DNA of 64,000 nt from Caballeronia sordidicola (GCF_000729995.1 NZ_JNFG01000008.1:167141-231140), one strand, 5' to 3'; counted from the first letter of the stretch, positions 26,417-34,515 are shown. The notes: generated by a model from the letters alone, not told the origin. Numbers and translations: made by a program.

Positions 26417-26722
26417 TTACTGGCGTCTGAATAATCGCGCTATGCCTCTGTAGAGCAGCCGGAAAGGCAATAACAGCAACCATGACAGCAGCCTGAACGC
26501 GAGATTGATTAGCGGGTCAAGCAACCCGCTATTATTGCGCATGGCACGCGTTCTACGCTGCGCGCGTGCTTTCGCGTTACGCCGTTCCCTGTTCCCGGCC
26601 TCCATCGCTACAGCCACCGTTCTGCGGCGCTTATCGCGGCTGTCTTCCTTCGATGTTTTCGAACGCCAGCTACCGCCCTTTAACTTGACGTTAGGCGCGG
26701 TTGTCTTCGTGAATCGTGACAT
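26417..26722 (-). CDS. Small basic membrane-tail protein
   Basis: 101 residues. The N-terminal two thirds is strongly basic (NRERRNAKARAQRRTRAMRN), followed by a single amphipathic-to-hydrophobic segment (LLSWLLLLPFRLLYRG) and the basic end FRRQ. GGGGG lies upstream of the ATG at 26722. Basic soluble part plus C-terminal membrane anchor suggests a nucleic-acid or membrane-surface interaction, but I do not recognise the family. Confidence 0.5.
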   Translation of the reverse strand: MSRFTKTTAPNVKLKGGSWRSKTSKEDSRDKRRRTVAVAMEAGNRERRNAKARAQRRTRAMRNNSGLLDPLINLAFRLLSWLLLLPFRLLYRGIARLFRRQ

Positions 26723-26760
26723 TTATTAACCCCCGTCGAGTTACGATCTACTCAGGCATT

Positions 26761-26853
26761 TCAACGCCGTGCTTCACTTCGTAGAACGCTAGCGGCTGTC
26801 CCGAGCGTCGCTGCAATTGCCAGCGTTGATGCAATCAGTTTTGCCTTAATCAT
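26761..26853 (-). CDS. 30-residue hydrophobic peptide gene (candidate)
   Basis: ATG 26853 to TGA 26761 encodes MIKAKLIASTLAIAATLGTA and ten more residues ending in RSEARR. It looks like a bare signal sequence or a single-span micro-peptide. GGGGAAATAA lies upstream. It is too short to be certain and no downstream fusion exists, but its composition stands out in a 278-bp gap. Confidence 0.35.
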   Translation of the reverse strand: MIKAKLIASTLAIAATLGTAASVLRSEARR

Positions 26854-27000
26854 TGGATTTATTTCCCCGTTTTTGTGGTTCCGGCTATCGGCCGGTGAGA
26901 GGCGCATACGTGCCTTGTTTTCCGCGGTTACTCACCGAAAGGTTGGATCAGATTGTTTGATGCGCGAACTTGAATAGAACATTCCGCCTCGCCTTCGCCG

Positions 27001-27594
27001 TTAGTTTGCAAGCACACTTTCGATCTCGCCTGCGTCGAGTACAGCAACCTTGTTCTGAGCAGCTCGCCGGCCGAGTTCCATCCCGATCTTCATGATGTGC
27101 GAGGCGTGTTGCTGGACGCGGCTAGCTGCGAGTTGGAACAATTCGTTGCAGAGTGCGTTGCGCGCATCGCGGCGAGCAGACGGTTGCAGCAGCGACGGAT
27201 CCGCGCCTCGCTCGACGTTGAGCAGTAGCTCCAGATGCTCCGCAGCCTTATCGACGTCGCTTTTAGCGTTGCCCTCGTACGCATCTTTCACGATCACTTC
27301 ATCAATCAAGCCGTCAGTCAGCGCCTGAGCGAGGGCGCCGGCGTACAGGACTTGAACACGGTCACGAAGATACGTCGCGATGTCATCGACCGACTGCAGA
27401 TCACGTCGCAAATGAATCGTCGAGCTTGCCTTATGTGCCACGGGCTGTTCGTTGCCGCGCCCAGTGAGCGATAGCTCCAGAGGGCCAACATCAAAGCCCA
27501 GTGAGCGCGCGACCATCCAGTGCCGGGCTTCGTGTTGCCCGATGCGTTGCACGGCGACTTGTCGTTCTTCAACTATGTTTTCCAAACTCGGCAT
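27001..27594 (-). CDS. Stand-alone M41-like zincin (HEARH metalloprotease-like)
   Basis: 197 residues. Residues 17-29 read RIGQHEARHWMVA, an HExxH zinc motif (His21, Glu22, His25) at the position seen in the peptidase domain of FtsH-type M41 proteins (HEAGHA). The following helix VLYAGALAQALTDG resembles the M41 segment MLMGGRAAEEL, where a later acidic residue completes the zinc site. There is no AAA+ ATPase domain, no membrane segment and no signal peptide. The length is about that of the isolated M41 domain. It probably acts in the cytosol, perhaps with a host or partner ATPase. The upstream gene overlaps its start by 22 bases. Confidence 0.6.
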   Translation of the reverse strand: MPSLENIVEERQVAVQRIGQHEARHWMVARSLGFDVGPLELSLTGRGNEQPVAHKASSTIHLRRDLQSVDDIATYLRDRVQVLYAGALAQALTDGLIDEVIVKDAYEGNAKSDVDKAAEHLELLLNVERGADPSLLQPSARRDARNALCNELFQLAASRVQQHASHIMKIGMELGRRAAQNKVAVLDAGEIESVLAN

Positions 27595-27767
27595 TGATTT
27601 GATCTTTCTTCAGGGTTTCTTCCATTTCGCGGTTCCTCGGGTTTCCTGATGCGAGCCCATTCGCTTGTGATGGAGAAATAAGCAACAGCGATACCTGCGA
27701 TACTCACCACCACGCCAATAACGGCTAGCACCGCCTCGCCGATCCCCAATTGAGTGTCCAGTGTCAT
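27573..27767 (-). CDS. Small single-span membrane protein
   Basis: 64 residues: a short N-terminus, one clear transmembrane segment (AVLAVIGVVVSIAGIAVAYF), then a charged cytosolic tail with KPEEPRNGRNPEER. It overlaps the start of the M41-like gene by 22 bases, so the two are probably translated together and it may tether the zincin to the membrane. The ribosome site is not obvious. Confidence 0.45.
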   Translation of the reverse strand: MTLDTQLGIGEAVLAVIGVVVSIAGIAVAYFSITSEWARIRKPEEPRNGRNPEERSNQCRVWKT

Positions 27768-27803
27768 AGAATTTGATTCAACGAGTTTTGCGGTTTCCGT
27801 TGC

Positions 27804-27980
27804 TTACCGATGTTTGTTCTTTGACGTGCCACCGGGCATCAGACGCCCGCCCGACTTGTTCAACCGCTTACCGTTCGCCTTGTAGTCGGTCGTAGCTCCC
27901 CCGGACGATATTTCATGAACGATGCGGGCACGTTCTTTGGGGCTGAGTGCGAGCCAGCGTTGGCGTCCGGTCAAAGCCAT
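27804..27980 (-). CDS. Small basic hypothetical protein
   Basis: 58 residues from ATG 27980 with AGGA upstream. The sequence GRQRWLALSPKERARIVHEI is helical and the remainder is basic (NGKRLNKSGGRL). It is one of a run of tiny genes on the minus strand between the VapBC-like pair and the M41-like gene. The family is not recognised. Confidence 0.5.
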   Translation of the reverse strand: MALTGRQRWLALSPKERARIVHEISSGGATTDYKANGKRLNKSGGRLMPGGTSKNKHR

Positions 27981-27987
27981 GTGTTTC

Positions 27988-28182
27988 CTATCCCGGGTAC
28001 TCGAACGGACCGGCCGCGACCGTATAGGGCGATGCCAGGTCACTGTAGGTCGATGTGCGGATGTCCCTGCCCCCGACCCGGTAGTGCCCTACGTTGACGA
28101 ACGTGAAGATGATCGTCCTTCCGTCCGAGGTTTCCATCATGTACGTGCCGCCCGGTTGAGGGCTTGCCGGTTTCCTCGCCAT
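27988..28182 (-). CDS. Small hypothetical protein, beta-rich
   Basis: 64 residues from ATG 28182 with AGGGA upstream. The central part (TIIFTFVNVGHYRVGGRD) alternates hydrophobic and polar residues as in a small beta barrel. It lies 7 bases upstream of the basic small gene at 27980, with which it is probably co-transcribed. No function is recognised. Confidence 0.5.
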   Translation of the reverse strand: MARKPASPQPGGTYMMETSDGRTIIFTFVNVGHYRVGGRDIRTSTYSDLASPYTVAAGPFEYPG

Positions 28183-28213
28183 TTCTTTTCCCTGTTATCG
28201 GCTTTCGCCGCCG

Positions 28214-28612
28214 TTACTTAATCAACATCATTCCGACGACCTTAGAGGCGGTCACATCGAACGTCGCGGTGTACTCACACTCCGCGACGTGCCCCGACCG
28301 CTCGATCAGGCAGTCTGCGAAATCCGCCTTATCTGACGCCGCGAAAACGCGAAGTGCCTTTCGCACTGTGTCCGCGCCTTCGACAACCAGTTCCTTCGTG
28401 CCAAGCATGGATTCGATGATGTCCTTCATCTGGTCTCGCTCGACACCATAGCTGCGCCCGAGCACCCACACGACCTCGACTAGCGCGATCTGCGAAACGT
28501 AGCCCGGCCGCTCGGCCGAAAAGGACTCCATGAGCGCCGTCGCCTTCTTCGACTGCGCCGCGTCATCCTGCGCGAAGTAGCGGACCAACACGTTTGTATC
28601 CAGTCCGATCAT
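28214..28612 (-). CDS. PIN-domain toxin (VapC-like)
   Basis: 132 residues. It has the PIN acidic set: Asp5 in IGLDTNVLVR, Glu46 in ALVEVVWVL, Asp97 and Asp100 in ADFADCLI, and Asp119 in TFDV. Such proteins are Mg2+-dependent RNases that cut tRNA or rRNA and are held by a cognate antitoxin. The start ATG at 28612 overlaps the antitoxin stop by 4 bases. The length and residue pattern are normal, so the enzyme looks intact. Together with CcdAB this is the second stabilisation module of the region. Confidence 0.92.
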   Translation of the reverse strand: MIGLDTNVLVRYFAQDDAAQSKKATALMESFSAERPGYVSQIALVEVVWVLGRSYGVERDQMKDIIESMLGTKELVVEGADTVRKALRVFAASDKADFADCLIERSGHVAECEYTATFDVTASKVVGMMLIK

Positions 28613-28854
28613 CGTGCCGATGCCCCCTGCTCGGCGATGGCTCGGTTCATGTCGTCAATCGAAACCGGTTTGGTTGGCTTCTTCACGATGCCCTTGAGCG
28701 ACGCGAGAGAGCGAGTGGCCGGATAGACCTCGTACCGGCCCGTTTCCTCGTTGAAACTGAATTCGATCCGGTCGCCGGATTCCAGGCCAAGCTGGTTGCG
28801 CACGTCAACCGGGATCGTGACCTGGCCTTTCGATGTGATGGTTGCTGCTGTCAT
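28609..28854 (-). CDS. AbrB/MazE-like antitoxin of the PIN toxin
   Basis: 81 residues. The N-terminus TITSKGQVTIPVDVRNQLGL is the SpoVT-AbrB swapped-hairpin DNA-binding domain, and GDRIEFSFNEETGRYEVYPA follows it. The last 30 residues (SIDDMNRAIAEQGA) form the toxin-binding tail. It is upstream of and overlaps the PIN toxin gene. An imperfect inverted repeat 20 bases upstream (28874-28891) is a plausible operator. Family assignment is strong; the specific name vapB is only conventional. Confidence 0.93.
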   Translation of the reverse strand: MTAATITSKGQVTIPVDVRNQLGLESGDRIEFSFNEETGRYEVYPATRSLASLKGIVKKPTKPVSIDDMNRAIAEQGASAR

Positions 28855-28873
28855 GATGCCCCCTAAAGGTATT

Positions 28874-28891
28874 CCTTACTTTAAGGTAAGG
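28874..28891 (-). promoter_or_regulatory. Operator-like inverted repeat upstream of the AbrB-like antitoxin
   Basis: CCTTAC (28874-28879) and GTAAGG (28886-28891) are inverted around six bases, 20 bases before the antitoxin start. Autorepression by the AbrB-like protein is likely. Confidence 0.5.
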
Positions 28892-28942
28892 CGCATGCAA
28901 AAGCAAGCGAAAAATGGACACCTGACAGGCGATTTGTCGCTC

Positions 28943-29260
28943 TCAAATCACCCCGCTCACAATCGCCGACAGCCGCACCGGATCGCCGTCGATGAGATTC
29001 TTTACGGCAGAAAGGCTCGAAACTCCAATCAGCTCTTGAATGAGCTTCAGTGAGCGACCGTCGCGATGTAGCCGCACGGCAAACGTGCGTCGAGCTGCCG
29101 ATGCGTTACCGCTTTCGATCCCGGCTTGCTGATGCAGTCGCCGGACAATCTCTGTCAGCGTTTCGCACGAATAGCTGATCGCGCCGCTGCCCGTTAATCC
29201 CGAAGTTTTCGTGCCGCATTTTCGGGTATTACGAGGAAGTTTGCTTGCACCCGAGCGCAC
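28943..29260 (-). pseudogene. C-terminal fragment of a tyrosine-recombinase-like protein without catalytic residues
   Basis: 105 codons from a GTG at 29260; upstream the frame opens into non-coding sequence. ETLTEIVRRLHQQAGI, then ASAARRTFAVRLHRDGRSLK and LIQELIGVSSLSAVKNLI, match the C-terminal domain of phage-type integrases. There the usual motif is HSGRRTF..L...G.....IQ.LLGHSS...T..Y. The catalytic H of HxxR is Ala here, the H of GHSS is Val, and the nucleophilic Tyr is Ile (or absent). The fold is kept while the active site is lost. It is either a dead integrase fragment or a repurposed DNA-binding domain. Confidence 0.6.
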
Positions 29261-29319
29261 GCGCCGCCGACAGCCATGAAAAACCTCACTTCCTCGGAAA
29301 ATGACGAAATTACAGGCGT

Positions 29320-29354
29320 AAAAAAGCCCGCCTTCTGGAGTCAGAAGGCGGGCT
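29320..29354 (-). terminator. Intrinsic terminator after the 344-residue hypothetical gene
   Basis: On the minus strand a perfect 13-bp G+C-rich stem (29342-29354 with 29325-29337, loop of 4) is followed by a run of T (complement of 29320-29324). It lies 17 bases after the stop of the gene at 29371-30405. Confidence 0.9.
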
Positions 29355-29370
29355 GTGGATTGCGGCTCGA

Positions 29371-30405
29371 TTACATGTCCGGCGATGGGCTTTCCAGCTT
29401 CCCAGCTGGGACATGTTCCTCGCCATCGACTTCGGCCAAGTGCGGCTCATCGTTCATGCTTACTTCGCAGACGATGATCTGCCCGAGAATCTCACCAACG
29501 TTTGCGCTTGCGGCATCAAGCTTTGTACGAAGGGCTGTTCGTGCGGCACATTCGCTCACTGCGCGAATGCGGACAGACGCATCCAGCTTAGCGTCAAACA
29601 GGTATTCGCGCGTCGTCCCCAGAGTTTGCGGCATTTCCCGATTGATCAAAGCCGCCTCCATTGCCGCGAACAGTAAGCGCGGCGTCACCGCATGCATCTG
29701 GACGACCAGGTTGGCCACCGAGTCTGCGGCCGGTTCAAACGAATCGAAGGATATAACCTGTGTCTTGCCGGACAACACCGCTACAGCGCTGCGTCCATCA
29801 CGTTGCCGAACCGACCAAGGTTCGGCTGGCAGTCCTTCGTGCAAAGATTGAAGTTTACGTACGGCGGCCAAATCGATGCCCGACTCTGCCAAAGCAAACG
29901 GCGCCGGCAACGCATTGTGCAGTTCCACAATAGCCGCGGCCTTTTTCTCGCGCTCTCTGTCCCACGAATGAAAGCTCACTAGAATGTGCTCGTTACACGC
30001 GATTGCAAGCGGATAGTATGCCGTGCCGCCGTCCACCACTTGCCACGTGCCAAGTGGCGCAGCTTCATACAGCGATCGCAGGTTAGCAACTTCCGCGGGG
30101 TGCGCTTTCAGCTTCCGGTTCATCCCGTCCGCGGCTCCGTACGCGTCAACAAATCCGCCCCAGTGCGCGTCCAGACGATCCTGATGGGTTTTCGAGGCAA
30201 GCAACCTGTTTGTCCGCCCGTCAGGACCAACCATCACGAATTGGAAGCCCACGTCTGCATTGGGATGGTCAACCGTGAGATATGCGCCAACTTCAGAGCC
30301 ACGCACCTTTGTGACCGCAGCATCAATCATGCGCTGGGCTTGGAAGTAATCCATTTCCCCAATGACGCTCGACTCATAGAGACGTGTTTCGCTTTCTACT
30401 TCCAT
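29371..30405 (-). CDS. Hypothetical protein of 344 residues
   Basis: Start ATG 30405 with AGGAG at ideal spacing; a longer frame to 30498 has no support. It is predicted to be soluble and mostly helical with two internal stretches that look alike: residues 95-125 (DGMNRKLKAHPAEVANLRSL, then GTWQVVDGGTAYYPLA) and residues 175-215 (AVRKLQSLHEGLPAEPWSVR, then DGRSAVAVLSG). Each combines a helix with a strand pair around a tryptophan, suggesting an internal duplication. No known domain was recognised. It ends in a strong terminator and is probably monocistronic. Confidence 0.7.
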   Translation of the reverse strand: MEVESETRLYESSVIGEMDYFQAQRMIDAAVTKVRGSEVGAYLTVDHPNADVGFQFVMVGPDGRTNRLLASKTHQDRLDAHWGGFVDAYGAADGMNRKLKAHPAEVANLRSLYEAAPLGTWQVVDGGTAYYPLAIACNEHILVSFHSWDREREKKAAAIVELHNALPAPFALAESGIDLAAVRKLQSLHEGLPAEPWSVRQRDGRSAVAVLSGKTQVISFDSFEPAADSVANLVVQMHAVTPRLLFAAMEAALINREMPQTLGTTREYLFDAKLDASVRIRAVSECAARTALRTKLDAASANVGEILGQIIVCEVSMNDEPHLAEVDGEEHVPAGKLESPSPDM

Positions 30406-30634
30406 GATGAATCTCCTGTTTAAGTAAGCCCGCTGCTGAGGCGAGCGGTGAACTGAGCACAGGTGATGTCTCGCCGGAAAATATGCTGCGTGATCCAACC
30501 GCGCCGCTTGAATGAGCCCAACGCACGTAGGTCTATTGTCAAAACGTACCGACGAAAAAAATTCGCACTCTCAAGAGGCGGCCCATGGACAATCGACCTA
30601 CGACGTCTCAATGCGTGGCACTAACCACGCTGTT

Positions 30635-30775
30635 CTAGGATCGCAGTTCCTTCAGCTCGTCGATGATAGCCATGGTGCGCCGCGCACGGGCTTCGACACC
30701 TATTCTTGCCTGCGCGTCACGCTGGAACTTTACGAACGCTGTTTTCTGATCCGCGCTCATCGGAGAGAGCTCTGA
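30635..30775 (-). pseudogene. Duplicated C-terminal fragment of traH
   Basis: The last 44 residues of this frame (LSPMSADQKTAFVKFQRDAQ, then EARARRTMAIIDELKELR) are about 80% identical to the end of TraH encoded at 31544-33025 (ISPMNADQKAAFLKFQRDAQ, EARARRTMAIIEELKELR). The DNA matches equally well. The sequence upstream of the match is unrelated. It is therefore a partial duplication of the traH 3' end, now separated from traH by a hypothetical gene. The open frame runs up to 30880 but probably does not make a useful product. Confidence 0.85.
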
Positions 30776-30825
30776 CGCCGATGGCGGCGAGCGCAGGAGC
30801 GACTGACGAACCAACCAGTCCGGCG

Positions 30826-31365
30826 CTATTCGTGACGGCCACAGGGGCAGCACCACGGATTGATACCCGTGAGCGAACAACCGCCCGAGGCCTCAATTTC
30901 TTCCCACGCGGCATTCAGTTCCTCGGCCGTCGCATAGTCGTGTGACTTCGCAATTTCGATCGCAAGCGCTTGATACTCTAACTCGACCTCACCAAGCCTC
31001 GCGTCGAGCATCCCTGAAAAGCGCTTCACGAAAAGTTCATAGACCTGTCCGCAGCCTCTGCTTGCCTCATCGGCCATCGCACTGATCCAGTCCGTGAGAC
31101 CTTCGCGCGTGCGCAGCTTCAGGAGTTTCAGGCGTACGGCCTTGAACCCGGCCTCCCACTCGCAGGTGAGTTGTGGAACGTCAGCTACTAATTGCGGCAG
31201 CTCCAGATTCTCGCGCGCGGCGACCTCGCCGCAACGCCTTGCCAATTTGACCGCCCATCCAAGGTTCCATTCTGCGCCCTTCTCGTTGCCAGCCACCACG
31301 CTGACCCTGTGGTGCGCCCAGTAGACTCTCGCCTCGAGAGCAATCGAGTACATTTCGCCAGCCAT
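30826..31365 (-). CDS. Hypothetical protein of 179 residues
   Basis: ATG 31365 with GGAG eight bases upstream. It is mostly helical; residues 40-75 (LARRCGEVAARENLELPQLV) and 100-130 (WISAMADEASRGCGQVYELF) suggest a helical bundle. Eight cysteines occur, five in the last 25 residues (SGGCSLTGINPWCCPCG), which may bind a metal. The coding end overlaps the traH-tail duplicate in a different frame. I do not recognise the family. It lies between the two copies of the traH 3' end. Confidence 0.55.
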   Translation of the reverse strand: MAGEMYSIALEARVYWAHHRVSVVAGNEKGAEWNLGWAVKLARRCGEVAARENLELPQLVADVPQLTCEWEAGFKAVRLKLLKLRTREGLTDWISAMADEASRGCGQVYELFVKRFSGMLDARLGEVELEYQALAIEIAKSHDYATAEELNAAWEEIEASGGCSLTGINPWCCPCGRHE

Positions 31366-31543
31366 TGGGTTACTCCATCATCTCGTATTTTTGCCGCTCG
31401 AGCGTTCGTGCATATGTCCTTCTCATGCCGCGATTCCTCTGCTGTTTAACACTACCCGGGCGTGCCTGACTTTGTCCGATTGTCGAGAGGATGCGTGCGG
31501 CAGATCGACCAAGGCTGCGCATTCTGGCTCGCCGGTTGGCCGA

Positions 31544-33025
31544 TCAATGTGTAGCGCTGATCAGACCGTTTTCAGTTCTCAGTTCCTTCAGCTCTTCGAT
31601 GATCGCCATGGTCCGCCTTGCCCGGGCCTCAAAATCATTCCTCTGCTGCGCGTCGCGCTGAAACTTTAGGAACGCCGCTTTCTGGTCGGCGTTCATCGGC
31701 GAGATCCGCTTCAATATATTGTCTATCGATTGCGACGCTTGGGTCGTTGGGTTGTATGCCTGTTGAACTGAACTGATGATCGCAAACGACACTGACGACG
31801 TGACCTGATCCGCCATCACATCCATCAACTGGTTGTAGAGCTGGATCGCGTCGTTCTGGTTCAGGCCGGTAAGCTCCATCATTATCCGCTGCATGTTTAT
31901 ACCCAAAACATTGACGAACTGCTGCTGAGTCGAAGTCAAGGCCGTCCCAGTGTTGTAGTCGTAGATAATGGACCCGGACTGAATCGTCGTAATGATGTTG
32001 CCCGGCTGACTGGATGTACCACCGGGTGCTGCCGGCTGTACACCCGCGAGCTGATCGATCAGATACCGGCGGATCCCCTGATAGGTAAAGTTGGTCTGCG
32101 CCACCTGCTGGCAGCCCTCATCATTGGCCTGGAAGTCGTTGCATAGATAGACCTGCCTGGGCTTGGCTGGATCGAACCCTTCCTTAAGGTCTTCCCAGGT
32201 CAATGACGCCGGAAATACCTTGTCGTCAATTGGCGATTTCGAAACCGGACTGTTGTTGGTGTCGGGGCGCACCTCAGTTCCGAACAGGCTCATGATTAGT
32301 TCCATGCCCGGTTCCTGCCCGCCGAGCGCACCAAGGTCCATCGTGTTTGCTGCCCCCGTCGCGAACATCGTATTGAAAAACGTGTTTCGGTACCCAGTCG
32401 TATCGTTTTGCATCGCACCGCGATTGACGTTTGGACCGCCGGAGAAAGCCGCATTCAGTCCAGCGTACATATCCGTGTACCAGCCCTTCGCCACGGCAGT
32501 CTGGTTTTCGACGTCCTTTGCAAACGACCCACCCACTTCACTATCGAGGCCGGTCGCGCTGATCGCGCTTCCGATAACGGCCTTGCTTACCGCACATGAA
32601 TTGATCTGCCCGTTATTTAGCATGTCCGCATAGTGCTTCATGGCAGCCATAATTGAGTAGCAGTCGTCGCAGACTGCCTTGATTGCCAACTGCATGAGGT
32701 ATCCAGGTGCTGCCTGAATAATGCTGCGCACGAGCGACTCGAGCTGCGCGCCGGATAACATTGAAAAGCTGCCAAAAAAAGCGTCGATGCCTGAACAGCC
32801 CGCCGCGAGCCGCGGCGGATCGATGTGCACAAGCTGGTAGTTTTCCACCGGGGCACGCATGTAATAGGACGGCCCATATACACCCATGCCATTCTGGCCA
32901 GTGATCGCCCCGCCAGCTGACGAGTTCCACATCGAGTTCAGCGACGAATTTACGTCCGCGTGGACAGCGGAGCAAAAGAAAGAAAGAAGCCCTGCAGCTG
33001 CGAGAATAGTGCGCCGAAGTTTCAT
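31544..33025 (-). CDS. traH: F-type conjugal transfer protein TraH
   Basis: 493 residues with an N-terminal signal peptide (ILAAAGLLSFFCSAVHA). TraH family blocks: PRLAAGCSGIDAFFGSFSML near residue 80, SIMAAMKHYADMLNNGQINS near 135, and a long Gln/Asn-rich C-terminus with coiled-coil-like helices. It is a periplasmic/outer-membrane protein needed for pilus extension and stability in F-type secretion systems. Its ATG overlaps the traF stop by one base, so the two are co-translated. Both lie on the minus strand, opposite to the main transfer operon, which is unusual compared with F. An inexact copy of its 3' end lies downstream at 30635-30775. Confidence 0.93.
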   Translation of the reverse strand: MKLRRTILAAAGLLSFFCSAVHADVNSSLNSMWNSSAGGAITGQNGMGVYGPSYYMRAPVENYQLVHIDPPRLAAGCSGIDAFFGSFSMLSGAQLESLVRSIIQAAPGYLMQLAIKAVCDDCYSIMAAMKHYADMLNNGQINSCAVSKAVIGSAISATGLDSEVGGSFAKDVENQTAVAKGWYTDMYAGLNAAFSGGPNVNRGAMQNDTTGYRNTFFNTMFATGAANTMDLGALGGQEPGMELIMSLFGTEVRPDTNNSPVSKSPIDDKVFPASLTWEDLKEGFDPAKPRQVYLCNDFQANDEGCQQVAQTNFTYQGIRRYLIDQLAGVQPAAPGGTSSQPGNIITTIQSGSIIYDYNTGTALTSTQQQFVNVLGINMQRIMMELTGLNQNDAIQLYNQLMDVMADQVTSSVSFAIISSVQQAYNPTTQASQSIDNILKRISPMNADQKAAFLKFQRDAQQRNDFEARARRTMAIIEELKELRTENGLISATH

Positions 33026-34053
33026 TACTGGTGCTCCCCTGTACCCTGAACTACGCCTGGCATACGGCGGCCAACCGCTTCCCGCATTAGCTTGACGAGC
33101 TCCGCTGGGTCATCGGTGTTGGCGGCTGCAGCCTCTTTCTTCATCCTATCCAGATCCGCCGGACTGATGATTCCCCGCTTTTCAAGTTGCGCGGTATCCA
33201 TCAGGTCCTGCGGAACCAGCTGGGCGTCGATCGCGGCCTCGACGATCTTGCGCTGCAGCTCATCCTGCGCCATTGCGCCGTGCGCCACGATCATCACCGT
33301 CGAAGGCGGTACAACGAGTACCACCGCCGGCGTCAATTTCAGTTCGAACGACTTGAACGTGCCGTGATTGCGGTCGACCACCATGGCCTCAGGCCGCATC
33401 CCCTGCAACGGCGCCCCGTCTTCGGAGATGTACCTAACGGGGAAGTGGTATTTGTCAGTAAGCGCCTTCACCGTCGGCAACTCGTCCTGACAGAACCGGC
33501 ACCGCGAATCGAAGAAGAACCACAGGCCTGCGTGTGCAGACAGATCGGTCAGGATCTCTTCCCGAGCGCGATCGACGTGCCATAGCGCGTTGCTGCGCGC
33601 GGCCGCCGCTGTCGGGAACCTGACTTCTTCGTTGAGGTATGGATCCTCCGCAGCCACTTTCGAACCGACGTCAGCGAAGTTCTGGCTCATGTCGAGCATC
33701 ATTCGCTGAGCCCACATGTACGCCTGCAGGTTCTCCTCGGTCGGGTGGTTCATCGCGTTCAGCTTCAGTATTTGCATCTTTTGGCTCAGCCACTGGACTG
33801 AAAAAGGCTCCGGACTCGACGTCGCTGACGCGGGTGCCGGAGCCGCCGGGACCGGGGCGGCCGCGACACTGCTTGCCGGCGCAGCCTCTACAGCATCGGC
33901 CGGCGCCGGCGCGCGGCCGTCGTCGTAAAAAAACCATCCCTGGCTCTTTCCCTCGTAGAAACCGTCTGCCTGCGCGGCCGGGCCCGCAAGGATCCCTCCC
34001 GCCACGGACAGTGCGACACAGACCAGAATCCTTCGCGTTCGACTTGGCGACAT
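33025..34053 (-). CDS. traF: F-type conjugal transfer protein TraF (thioredoxin-fold)
   Basis: 342 residues. A signal peptide (about 1-29) is followed by SQGWFFYDDGR, the TraF/TrbB-family hallmark close to the mature N-terminus, an Ala/Pro-rich spacer, and then a thioredoxin-like domain with the redox-type motif RCRFCQDE near residue 186 and a cis-Pro region LKLTPAVVLV. F TraF lacks the CxxC, whereas SXT/R27-like TraF keep it, so this is the redox-active type. It acts in the periplasm on disulfides of TraH/TraU-type proteins. It is the first gene of the minus-strand pair, divergent from the small gene at 34195. Confidence 0.92.
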   Translation of the reverse strand: MSPSRTRRILVCVALSVAGGILAGPAAQADGFYEGKSQGWFFYDDGRAPAPADAVEAAPASSVAAAPVPAAPAPASATSSPEPFSVQWLSQKMQILKLNAMNHPTEENLQAYMWAQRMMLDMSQNFADVGSKVAAEDPYLNEEVRFPTAAAARSNALWHVDRAREEILTDLSAHAGLWFFFDSRCRFCQDELPTVKALTDKYHFPVRYISEDGAPLQGMRPEAMVVDRNHGTFKSFELKLTPAVVLVVPPSTVMIVAHGAMAQDELQRKIVEAAIDAQLVPQDLMDTAQLEKRGIISPADLDRMKKEAAAANTDDPAELVKLMREAVGRRMPGVVQGTGEHQ

Positions 34054-34194
34054 TGGTGCTTGACCATTAAATCAACAATCTGAATACGGTTATAGTAACT
34101 CTATTGTGAGACTGTTTTTTATCCGCTTTTCCCGGATACGGCCTGATCGTTGCATTTCAGGGGCCGACTCTTTCATGCCAACGGGGTTCTACAC

Positions 34195-34515
34195 ATGTCA
34201 AAAATCCTCCGCGTCGCGCTCGGACTCATGGTCGCTTCGCTCCTGACGAATGCTTCCTTTGTCCCACTGTTCCCGCACATCGTCGTTGACTCTGTGGCGG
34301 CTGTGTTTGTGGAAGCGATCTGGGCCTTATCGACGAACATCGCGCAAAGTACCGTCGCTGAAACACTCATCCCAATTACGGTGACCCTGTTCGATGTCGG
34401 ACTCGCCCTGCTCATCGTTGAGGCGGCGCACATGGCCGTTTCGTCGACGGGCCAATATGTCCGTCACGTTGTGTCGTCCGTGCACTCGCGGGTCTTTCCG
34501 GGAAGGTCGATGTAA
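34195..34515 (+). CDS. Small membrane protein at the head of the transfer operon
   Basis: 106 residues from ATG 34195 (CTACAC upstream; the ribosome site is poor). Two or three hydrophobic segments are present (ILRVALGLMVASLL, VFVEAIWALSTNI, ITVTLFDVGLALLIV). It is divergent from traF with about 140 bp between, where A/T-rich sequence (near 34080-34110) should hold the promoters of both units. The family is not recognised; the position suggests a T4SS accessory or entry-exclusion protein. Confidence 0.6.
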   Translation: MSKILRVALGLMVASLLTNASFVPLFPHIVVDSVAAVFVEAIWALSTNIAQSTVAETLIPITVTLFDVGLALLIVEAAHMAVSSTGQYVRHVVSSVHSRVFPGRSM

